Below are positions 6,340 to 11,837 of a stretch of 11,837 bases of DNA, one piece after another; position 1 is the first letter of the stretch, and every line of letters starts with the position of its first letter. The translations under genes were made by a program, and so were the position numbers. The notes under the pieces are model-generated. The model was not told the DNA's origin. It did no database searches and saw only the letters and a program-made list of their open reading frames with translations. The stretch comes from Streptococcus sp. Its GTDB lineage: Bacteria; Bacillota; Bacilli; Lactobacillales; Streptococcaceae. The stretch is from positions 1 to 11,837 of the forward strand of contig DOTL01000086.1 in NCBI GenBank assembly GCA_003521145.1, written 5' to 3'.

Positions 6340-7131
6340 TTAAAAGTCTTCCAGAATTTCACCGAGGGGATCACCTGATCCTCCGTCGTTTGAAGAACCC
6401 AATGAACCACTAGCTTCAAGCGCAAGGTACATAACGGCAAGACAGAGACCGATGATACCCAAACTAATCAAGGTCAATTCTTTGAGGTCAGTCAAAGCAA
6501 AACCAAGGAAGAAGAATGGCCAAACTTCACGACTAGACATCATGTTGATATTCATAGCATAACCAACGGCTACAACCATACCACCACCGATTGTCATACC
6601 TGATGTCAACCATTCAGGCATAGCTTCAAGACCAGATTGTACGAGGTGTGCAGGAATCAATAGCAAGAGGAGGGCAAGGATAGCAACACGGAGACCTTGA
6701 AGGGACATACCGATAAAGTGCCATCTTTCGATATCAGCATCTTCTGCACGGCTATCCATAGCGTGAGCGATGAAAACTGTAGCAGTACGGACAAACATTG
6801 TCAAGGCAAGACCGGCAACAGCCAAAGGCACCGCAAGGGTGATGGCTGGACCAATTCCTTTATCTCCTTGACCACCCAAGATAAGGATGATTGTAGAAGC
6901 TACAGCAGCAAGTGAAGCGTCTGGTGACATGGCAGCACCAACGTTAGCCCACCCCATAGTGATCAACTGCAAGCTACCACCCAACATTACGCCGAGTTCG
7001 AGATGACCAGTAACAAGACCGATTAGGGAACAAGCCACAACTGGCTGGTATGTTTCGATTTGGTCGTTAACTGAGCTACAACCGATAATGAAAACAACAA
7101 TTACGACTAAAATAATTTGTACTAAACTCAT
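6340..7131 (-). CDS. Second mannose-family PTS IIC component (paralog of ManM)
   Basis: The 263-aa hydrophobic protein is the IIC channel subunit of the second man operon. It keeps the family blocks: YQPVVACSLIGLVTGHLELG (about 28-47), VMLGGSLQLITMGWANVGAA (about 48-67) and GMTIGGGMVVAVGYAMNINMM, plus an acidic Gly/Ser tail ending GDPLGEILEDF like that of ManM. It is clearly diverged from ManM, so it is an old paralog, not a recent duplicate. GGAGG about 9 nt before the start at 7131 supports that start. The frame is intact, but its partner genes manL2 and manN2 are broken, so it probably cannot work as its own transporter unless it borrows ManL and ManN. Confidence 0.92.
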   Translation of the reverse strand: MSLVQIILVVIVVFIIGCSSVNDQIETYQPVVACSLIGLVTGHLELGVMLGGSLQLITMGWANVGAAMSPDASLAAVASTIILILGGQGDKGIGPAITLAVPLAVAGLALTMFVRTATVFIAHAMDSRAEDADIERWHFIGMSLQGLRVAILALLLLLIPAHLVQSGLEAMPEWLTSGMTIGGGMVVAVGYAMNINMMSSREVWPFFFLGFALTDLKELTLISLGIIGLCLAVMYLALEASGSLGSSNDGGSGDPLGEILEDF

Positions 7132-7148
7132 TTATGCATCCTCCAAAA

Positions 7149-8155
7149 TTATTTCTTCTCTGCTAATTTAGTTTCAGCTAACTTAATCAAGGCATCAACG
7201 TTTGCTGGGCTATCACTTGGTACCCCACGAACATCAAATTTGACACCCAATGATTGCAATTCTTTGATAGCATCCACATCTGTTTGGTCAAATGAAAGAG
7301 CTTTAGTAACGTTGACTTTTCCTTCTTTATAAGCTGAAGAACCAAGGTTGATTTCTTTAATATCAAAACCTGCTTTAACAGCAGCAAGAGCATCTTCAAC
7401 AGATTCAAAGAGAAGCATAGCACGTGTATCTCCAAAACGTGGGTCATTGTTTGCTTTAACCATGTTTTTAATTGGGATAACGTGAACTTGAACACCAGAT
7501 GGAGCGGCTTGTTTAATCATGTTTGTACGAAGTTTATCATGACAAACAGTTTCTGAAACAACGATGATACGGTCTGGGTGAGTTGAGTGAGTCCAACCAG
7601 TCGCCACCTGACCGTGGAGGAGGCGTGAGTCAACCCGAGCCAAAACGTATTTGATTTTTCCATCACCAAGAGCAGTTCCTTCAGGAATGGCACCTTTAGG
7701 AATAGAAGGCTTAGCGTCGGCTGGTTTAGTGTCTTCTTCAGGAATAAGGCCTTCTGGAAGGACTTTAACGCCTTCTTTGGTTTCCTTATAAATGTTAGCG
7801 ACAACCTCTTCAACCCCAGCATCAGGAGCTACCATACGTTCCGTATATGCTTGGATAAGCATTGGCAAGTTGAGTCCTGTCACGATAACCATCTTGCGAT
7901 CAGGATTTTCTTCCTTGATACGCTTGACTGGTTAAATGGTGATCCAGACCAAAGGTCTGCAAGGACTAGAATTTCGTCGTCAGCATCAAATTGAGCAATG
8001 GCATCTTTGAAGTGAGCGTACAAGTCGTCAGGACCTTCATTTGGCATGAAAGTAACAACTTGAACTTTCTCTTGTTCACCAATAATCATAGAACCTGATT
8101 GGTGAATACCTTCAGCGAATTTATCATGGCTAGCAATAATAATACCGATACCCAT
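7149..8155 (-). pseudogene. Broken IIAB component gene (manL paralog), single frameshift
   Basis: Translation from 8155 (AAGGTGG upstream) gives an IIA domain with His10 (IIASHDKF) that stays in frame to SPFNQSS at about residue 78, then shifts and stops at 7880-7882. The other frame resumes with the expected RIKEENPDRK-type sequence and continues through the linker and IIB domain (active-site His in VLARVDSRLLHGQV) to TAA at 7149. The break is one missing base near 7922: AGCCGT expected, AGCGT present. The remaining 91-aa product lacks the end of IIA and all of IIB. An internal ATG at 7892 lies in the second frame but has no convincing ribosome binding site. Residue 11 is Asp, where ManL has Gly beside the catalytic His. 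The promoter and cre site upstream look intact, so loss may be recent. Confidence 0.9.
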
Positions 8156-8278
8156 TAGTATTCTTCCACCTTTTATATATTGTTTCTTAGGAATAGAAAA
8201 ATGATTGTTGGTATTAGCATCAATCAGTATGAAATGACAACAATATTTTTTTAGTTTATTGAAAATTACAAAACTCTA

Positions 8279-8307
8279 ATCATAAAGCGTTATCATTGGT
8301 TTGTCAA
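8279..8307 (-). promoter_or_regulatory. Promoter of the second man operon
   Basis: TTGACA (-35, 8307-8302) and TATGAT (-10, 8284-8279) are 17 bp apart on the minus strand, the same arrangement as the manL promoter. The predicted start is near 8272, with a leader of about 115 nt before manL2. No base damage is visible although genes in the operon are broken. Confidence 0.82.
8282..8297 (-). promoter_or_regulatory. CcpA binding site (cre) at the manL2 promoter
   Basis: AATGATAACGCTTTAT on the minus strand carries the cre core (TGATAACGCTTTAT), with one or two departures from consensus depending on the version used. It overlaps the -10 box and spacer, mirroring the cre at 4965-4980. Confidence 0.65.
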
Positions 8308-8386
8308 TAGTTTTCGTAACAAAAGTGTCATAAATTTGAAAAAAACATCAAATTCTTGCGAATATACTTTCTTTTCAGACAAAAAG

Positions 8387-8417
8387 AGTTAGATATAGTT
8401 TTAAACTATATCTAACT
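8387..8417 (-). terminator. Perfect 31-nt palindrome with minus-strand T-tract
   Basis: Fifteen-bp arms (AGTTAGATATAGTTT and its complement) flank a single central base at 8402. On the minus strand CTTTTTG follows, as in an intrinsic terminator for leftward transcription. On the plus strand no T-run follows. No minus-strand gene ends here, since the nearest one to the right is already terminated at 9289-9320. It may insulate the man promoter from leftward read-through, be a leftover of a lost gene, or end an unseen small RNA. The rest of 8308-8453 shows nothing recognisable. Confidence 0.5.
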
Positions 8418-8453
8418 AGAGGAAATAGGATTAAGAAAAAATGATATAAAAGC

Positions 8454-8482
8454 TTGTAATTGCTAGTAATGACTGCTATAAT
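8454..8482 (+). promoter_or_regulatory. Promoter of the cyclase-family gene
   Basis: TTGTAA (-35, 8454-8459) and TATAAT (-10, 8477-8482) are 17 bp apart, and TGC directly before the -10 makes it an extended -10 promoter. The predicted start is near 8489, immediately before a tandem repeat that resembles an operator. Confidence 0.83.
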
Positions 8483-8490
8483 TTATTCAA

Positions 8491-8521
8491 TTAACTATTT
8501 AATGTATTAACTATTTAATGT
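8491..8521 (+). repeat. Two 16-bp tandem repeats just after the cyclase transcription start, AdcR-box-like
   Basis: TTAACTATTTAATGT occurs at 8491-8505 and again at 8507-8521, a period of 16 bp. Each copy begins with TTAACTATTTAA, which differs at one of 12 positions from the AdcR zinc-repressor consensus TTAACYRGTTAA as I recall it. Placement directly downstream of the start suits a repressor site. That it is an operator is inference, and the AT-richness of the region makes a chance match possible. Confidence 0.5.
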
Positions 8522-8549
8522 TAAATCTATAAGAAAAGAGGACCTCCTT

Positions 8550-9281
8550 ATGTCAGATTTACTAAGTATTTATAATGAATTGCAATCTAAGAAATGGGTC
8601 GACTTGACCCACAAAATTAATGCGGAAAGTCCACATTTTCCAGCCCTCCCTGCATTGAAACAAGAAGACCTTTTCACGTTAAAAGATGGTTTCCATGTTC
8701 AAAAATTTACTGTAGTTGGTCAATACGGAACGCATATTGATGCACCAATTCACTTTGTAGAAGGTGGTCGTTGGCTAGATGAGATTGCCCTCAAGGATCT
8801 CCTTTTGCCACTCTATATTATCGACAAGTCTAAAGAAGTTGCTGCGAATCCAAACTTTATCTTGAGCAAACAAGATATCTTAGACTTTGAAGCAGAGCAT
8901 GGACAAATTGCAGAAGGGGCCTTTGTGGCATTCCGTAGTGATTGGTCAAAACGTTGGCCAGATCAGGATGCTATGCGTAACCTTGATGAAAATGGGGTTC
9001 AACAAAGTCCTGGTTGGAGCCGAGAAGCTTTGGAATTCTTAATCCATGAACGTCATGTCAAGGCAGTGGGTCATGAGACTTTTGATACAGATGCTGGTAT
9101 TCCAGCAGCAGAACATGGCTTGGTTAACGAATACTACCTCTTGGAACAAAACATTTATCAGGTAGAAGTCTTGAATCAATTGGATCAAGTTCCAGCCGTT
9201 GGTGCTTTGATTTCAATTGCATTTCCTCACTGGGACAAGGCGACAGGTTCCCCAGTGCGTGCAGTGGCTATTTTACCTTAA
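8550..9281 (+). CDS. Cyclase-family metal-dependent hydrolase (kynurenine formamidase-like fold)
   Basis: The 243-aa soluble protein belongs to the cyclase family (PF04199) of metal-dependent amide or ring hydrolases, which includes kynurenine formamidase KynB and isatin hydrolase. The hallmark GTHIDAPIHF is at residues 60-69 (His62, Asp64, His68), and the second conserved region is GHETFDTDAG (174-183), followed by EHG at 188-190. The first ligand of the usual HxGTH motif would fall on Gln58, so the metal site may differ from KynB. WVDLTHKI near the N-terminus is also typical. The substrate is not predictable. No tryptophan-degradation genes are nearby, so naming it kynB would be unjustified. 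AGAGGA precedes the ATG. It has its own promoter and tandem operator-like repeats, and converges on the HAD gene. Confidence 0.88.
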   Translation: MSDLLSIYNELQSKKWVDLTHKINAESPHFPALPALKQEDLFTLKDGFHVQKFTVVGQYGTHIDAPIHFVEGGRWLDEIALKDLLLPLYIIDKSKEVAANPNFILSKQDILDFEAEHGQIAEGAFVAFRSDWSKRWPDQDAMRNLDENGVQQSPGWSREALEFLIHERHVKAVGHETFDTDAGIPAAEHGLVNEYYLLEQNIYQVEVLNQLDQVPAVGALISIAFPHWDKATGSPVRAVAILP

Positions 9282-9288
9282 TCAGAAC

Positions 9289-9320
9289 AAAAGACACCGA
9301 AGAAATTTTCAGTGTCTTTT
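9289..9320. terminator. Shared bidirectional terminator between the cyclase and HAD genes
   Basis: AAAAGACAC (9289-9297) pairs perfectly with GTGTCTTTT (9312-9320). T-rich sequence follows on both strands (CTTGTTT on plus, TTTTGTTC on minus). It lies in the 44 nt between the stop codons of two convergent genes, so it can end both. Confidence 0.87.
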
Positions 9321-9325
9321 CTTGT

Positions 9326-10138
9326 TTATAAAAAGAGTTCTTGAAGTTTGCGAGCAACGCCATCCTCTTCATTAGTCCACTCAATTTGTTCGTTAGCGTG
9401 GGGAAGAAGGACAGAGCTAGCATTCTTCATAGCATAACCAGTTTTAGCAAGCTCCAACATCTCTGTGTCGTTGTGCTCGTCTCCAAAAGCAATCAAATCA
9501 TCCGTTGATTTGCGCATAGCTTTAAGTAAGTAGTTTAGGGCATAAGCCTTGTTAATACCTTTAGGTGAAAACTCTAAAATATTAAGTGGGCCACCCCAAG
9601 AATCAACTTCAATTTCTTCCTTGAAGTCTTTCTTGATATCATCGGCTAGCTGGTACTTATCTTCGTGACGAGTTTGCATAAGAAGAGCATTTGGGTTGCG
9701 TGTAATTTTTGCTGGTTCCAAACGCATAGCCTCAATGATTTTATCAACACCAAAGAGTTGTGGTTGAATACGCTCTGGGTGATTCATAGAGATATAGAAG
9801 TGTTTTCGGTATTCACTAGCCAGAAAATCCATCTCTAACTCATCATGTCGTTGTAAGAGGTTAATCAGATATTTTTTGTCTAATTTAACCGAATGCTCAT
9901 AGGCCCAGTCTTGGTCTGGAAGATTGGTCAAGGAGCCATTAAAAGTGATGAGTGGTGTTTCTAACCCTAGTGTTTTGTAATGGTCAATAGCCATACGATA
10001 AGGACGACCTGTAGCAATAACAACTTGGTGTCCTTTATTTTGTACATATTTAATCGTTTTTTGTGTGAATTCTGAAATAGTTCCATCTGGGCGCAAGAGC
10101 GTTCCATCAAGATCAAGTACAATCAATTTTTTTGTCAT
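9326..10138 (-). CDS. Cof-type HAD-superfamily phosphatase
   Basis: The 270-aa cytoplasmic hydrolase is of the HAD class IIB (Cof/YidA-like) type, which dephosphorylates small molecules such as sugar phosphates or nucleotides; the actual substrate cannot be read from sequence. Motif I is DLDGTL with nucleophile Asp9 and acid/base Asp11. Motif II is Thr43 in IATGRP. The substrate-capping domain occupies about 85-185. Motif III is Lys193 in SPKG, and motif IV is GDEHND (219-224) with Asp220 and Asp224 for Mg2+ binding. All catalytic residues are present. The start at 10138 is fixed by the MTKKLIVLDLDGT N-terminus. No ribosome binding site with proper spacing is present; instead a TGCTATAAT box lies just upstream, placed for a leaderless mRNA. 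It is divergent from the purine permease gene. Confidence 0.93.
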   Translation of the reverse strand: MTKKLIVLDLDGTLLRPDGTISEFTQKTIKYVQNKGHQVVIATGRPYRMAIDHYKTLGLETPLITFNGSLTNLPDQDWAYEHSVKLDKKYLINLLQRHDELEMDFLASEYRKHFYISMNHPERIQPQLFGVDKIIEAMRLEPAKITRNPNALLMQTRHEDKYQLADDIKKDFKEEIEVDSWGGPLNILEFSPKGINKAYALNYLLKAMRKSTDDLIAFGDEHNDTEMLELAKTGYAMKNASSVLLPHANEQIEWTNEEDGVARKLQELFL

Positions 10139-10144
10139 GTTCCT

Positions 10145-10153
10145 ATTATAGCA
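10145..10153 (-). promoter_or_regulatory. Extended -10 promoter of the HAD gene, apparently leaderless
   Basis: TGCTATAAT (10153-10145, minus strand) combines a TGn extension with a perfect -10. Six bases separate it from the A of the ATG at 10138, so the transcript should begin at or next to the start codon. No good -35 box is found at 16-18 bp. Confidence 0.65.
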
Positions 10154-10236
10154 AAAATCTGTCCTTTGTTGGTGATTGAGAAAGAGTTTTCTAAGAACGT
10201 TTGGTTTTTCATAATAAAAGTCTCAGGAAATAAACC

Positions 10237-10265
10237 TTGCACCGTCAAATATTTTTATGTAGAAT
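10237..10265 (+). promoter_or_regulatory. Promoter of the purine permease gene
   Basis: TTGCAC (-35, 10237-10242) and TAGAAT (-10, 10260-10265) are 17 bp apart. The predicted start is near 10272, giving a 75-nt leader. The leader begins with a short hairpin (CATTCT/AGAATG, 10276-10281 with 10287-10292). Confidence 0.65.
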
Positions 10266-10293
10266 AGTAATGTTGCATTCTAAGTGAGAATGT

Positions 10294-10312
10294 TCCGAAA
10301 TTATTCGGATTT
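10294..10312 (+). promoter_or_regulatory. CCGAA/TTCGG dyad resembling a PurR box
   Basis: TCCGAA (10294-10299) and TTCGGA (10304-10309) form a perfect dyad with a 4-nt centre. On the minus strand AAATCCGAATAAT (10312-10300) fits the PurBox consensus AWWWCCGAACWWT at 12 of 13 positions. A PurR site before a purine permease makes sense. Its place downstream of the predicted start is unusual, so it may instead act as a leader hairpin. Confidence 0.5.
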
Positions 10313-10346
10313 TGACAATATTTTTTACTAAGGAGTCTAAACTTTC

Positions 10347-11768
10347 ATGGAAAAGATTTTCAAATTGAAAGAACATGGTACTGACGTCCGAACAGAAGTG
10401 ACTGCCGGATTGACAACTTTCTTTGCCATGTCTTACATCCTCTTTGTTAACCCAGCGATGTTGGCCCAAACAGGAATGCCTGCACAAGGTGTTTTCTTAG
10501 CAACAATTATTGGTGCGGTTGCAGGGACGTTGATGATGGCATTTTATGCTAACCTACCATACGCCCAAGCGCCTGGTATGGGGCTTAATGCCTTCTTCAC
10601 CTACACAGTGGTTTTTTCTTTGGGTTACACTTGGCAAGAGGCCTTAGCAATGGTCTTTCTATGTGGTGTTATTTCATTAATCATCACGGTAACGAAAGTA
10701 CGTAAGATGATTATTGAGTCTATCCCAACAGCTCTTAAATCTGCTATTTCAGCAGGTATCGGTGTTTTCCTTGCCTATGTTGGGATTAAAAATGCTGGTT
10801 TCTTGAAATTCTCAATTAATCCACATACCTATACTGTAGCAGGTAAAGGTGCTGATATGGGCAAGGCTTCAATTACGGCTTCATCGTCAGCTACACCAGG
10901 TTTGGTTGCCTTCAATAATCCAACTGTAATTGTAGGTTTGATTGGTCTTGCGATTGCGATTTTCTTTATTGTTAAAGGTATTCGTGGAGGTGTTCTCCTT
11001 TCAATCCTTGTAACGACTATCATTGCTATTTTTGCTGGTGTCGTTGATCTTGGAAGCATTGACTGGCACGCAGCTAGCTTGACATCATCTATTAAAGATT
11101 TTGGTCAGGTCTTTGGTGCAGCGCTTGGATCTAAGGGATTGGGATCGCTCTTTGCAGATGTTTCTCGTTTGCCTGGTGTCTTTATGGCTATTCTTGCCTT
11201 TTCATTGACTGATATCTTCGATACTATCGGTACCTTGATTGGTACTGGTGAGAAGGTTGGTATCATTGCTTCAACAGGTGATAACAACGAATCAAAAGCC
11301 CTTGACCGTGCTCTTTACTCTGACCTTGTCGGTACAAGTATTGGTGCCATTGCAGGGACTTCAAATGTTACAACTTACGTTGAATCTGCAGCAGGTATTG
11401 GTGCTGGTGGACGTACTGGTTTGACAGCTCTTGTGGTTGCTGTACTCTTTGCCATCTCTAGTTTCTTTAGTCCAGTGGTATCAATCGTTCCTAATGCTGC
11501 CACAGCGCCTATCCTTATTATTGTAGGTGTTATGATGCTCTCTAACCTTAAGAGTGTCGATTGGGAAGACTTGTCTGAAGCTATCCCTGCCTTCTTCACT
11601 TCTATTTTCATGGGATTCTCATATAGCATTACCTATGGTATCGCAGCTGGTTTCCTTACTTATACTTTGGTCAAAGTCGTCAAAGGTCAAGCTAAGGATG
11701 TCCACTTTATTATGTGGATTTTGGATATCTTGTTTATCCTTAACTTCATCAGTATGGCTGTGTTCTAA
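10347..11768 (+). CDS. pbuG: Purine permease of the AzgA/PbuG type (NCS2 superfamily)
   Basis: The 473-aa integral membrane transporter probably imports hypoxanthine and/or guanine for purine salvage by proton symport. Length and hydrophobicity fit the AzgA-like branch of the NCS2 (xanthine/uracil permease) superfamily, with about 12-14 membrane segments. Conserved features are the N-terminal EVTAGLTTFFAMSYILFVNP (17-36), APGMGLNAFF (75-84), FSLTDIFDTIGTLIG (285-299) and AGTSNVTTYVESAAGIGAGG (336-355), which form the substrate site in this family. The start at 10347 has AAGGAG 11 nt upstream, slightly far. It has its own promoter, a PurR-box-like dyad in the leader, and a terminator. Substrate within the purines (PbuG or PbuO specificity) cannot be fixed from sequence. 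Confidence 0.88.
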   Translation: MEKIFKLKEHGTDVRTEVTAGLTTFFAMSYILFVNPAMLAQTGMPAQGVFLATIIGAVAGTLMMAFYANLPYAQAPGMGLNAFFTYTVVFSLGYTWQEALAMVFLCGVISLIITVTKVRKMIIESIPTALKSAISAGIGVFLAYVGIKNAGFLKFSINPHTYTVAGKGADMGKASITASSSATPGLVAFNNPTVIVGLIGLAIAIFFIVKGIRGGVLLSILVTTIIAIFAGVVDLGSIDWHAASLTSSIKDFGQVFGAALGSKGLGSLFADVSRLPGVFMAILAFSLTDIFDTIGTLIGTGEKVGIIASTGDNNESKALDRALYSDLVGTSIGAIAGTSNVTTYVESAAGIGAGGRTGLTALVVAVLFAISSFFSPVVSIVPNAATAPILIIVGVMMLSNLKSVDWEDLSEAIPAFFTSIFMGFSYSITYGIAAGFLTYTLVKVVKGQAKDVHFIMWILDILFILNFISMAVF

Positions 11769-11780
11769 AGCTTGAAAGTT

Positions 11781-11812
11781 AAAAGTCTGTACATTTGTCA
11801 GGCTTTTTCTTT
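11781..11812 (+). terminator. Intrinsic terminator of pbuG
   Basis: AAAAGTCTG (11781-11789) pairs with CAGGCTTTT (11799-11807) with one G-U pair around a 9-nt loop, and TCTTTT follows. It starts 12 nt after the pbuG stop codon. Nothing can be called in the remaining 25 bases of the window. Confidence 0.82.
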
Positions 11813-11837
11813 TGGCTCCTTGTCAACTATAGTGGGT

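Noticed and set aside
7149..7892. A separate gene for a IIB-type protein starting at the internal ATG at 7892
   Set aside because: It begins in the middle of the IIA domain, has no well-spaced ribosome binding site, and is explained fully by a 1-nt deletion in manL2.
7915..7930. Programmed frameshift in manL2
   Set aside because: No slippery heptamer with a following structure is seen at the break, and the adjacent manN2 carries several plain lesions, so decay is simpler.
10312..10317. TTGACA as a -35 box for pbuG
   Set aside because: A -10 at normal spacing would fall on the ribosome binding site, where no -10-like hexamer exists. The pair at 10237/10260 is better.
11813..11837. Possible start of an insertion-sequence end at the right edge
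   Set aside because: Only about 25 bases are available and no repeat or transposase sequence can be seen.
1..11837. CRISPR arrays, tRNA or rRNA genes, phage or plasmid features
   Set aside because: None seen: no repeat-spacer pattern, no tRNA cloverleaf or rRNA motif recognised by eye, and gene content is ordinary chromosomal metabolism.

Overview
The window looks like a low-GC Gram-positive chromosome, most likely a streptococcus of the salivarius group (S. thermophilus, S. salivarius or S. vestibularis). This is judged from gene content and protein character, not from a database search: a mannose-family PTS operon ending in a DUF956 gene (manLMNO), a T-box-controlled serS, CcpA-type cre sites on canonical promoters, and a Cof-type HAD phosphatase beside a purine permease. 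The amount of gene decay would suit S. thermophilus, but that is a guess.

Layout, left to right. Positions 1-1601 hold serS (seryl-tRNA synthetase, minus strand) with its terminator, a serine T-box leader and its promoter. Positions 1585-4991 hold an intact manL-manM-manN-manO operon (minus strand), encoding a glucose/mannose PTS permease (IIAB, IIC, IID) and a small DUF956 protein. Its TTGACA-N17-TACAAT promoter is overlapped by a cre site. Positions 5044-8307 hold a second, paralogous man operon in the same order and orientation, also with its own promoter and cre site. This copy is decaying: manL2 has a 1-nt deletion, and manN2 has a 5-nt insertion, a 96-nt in-frame deletion, an amber codon and a C-terminal frameshift. 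Its manM2 and manO2 frames are still open.

Positions 8308-8549 are non-coding and contain a perfect 31-nt palindrome with a minus-strand T-tract, then a plus-strand promoter followed by two near-identical 16-bp tandem repeats that resemble AdcR (zinc repressor) boxes. Positions 8550-9281 encode a cyclase-family metal-dependent hydrolase (plus strand). Positions 9326-10138 encode a Cof-type HAD phosphatase (minus strand), converging on the cyclase at a shared bidirectional terminator. Positions 10237-11812 hold a divergent purine permease gene (pbuG-like, plus strand) with a promoter, a CCGAA/TTCGG dyad like a PurR box, and a terminator.

Working together: the intact man operon takes up and phosphorylates glucose or mannose under carbon catabolite control. 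Its transcript has no strong terminator of its own before the serS promoter, so it probably runs into the serS T-box leader. No wholly new system is evident. The points most worth a second look are the decaying PTS paralog, whose two manN2 frameshifts sit inside perfect inverted repeats; the tandem operator-like repeats at the cyclase gene; an extended -10 box placed for a leaderless HAD transcript; and the T-box as possible end point of the PTS operon.
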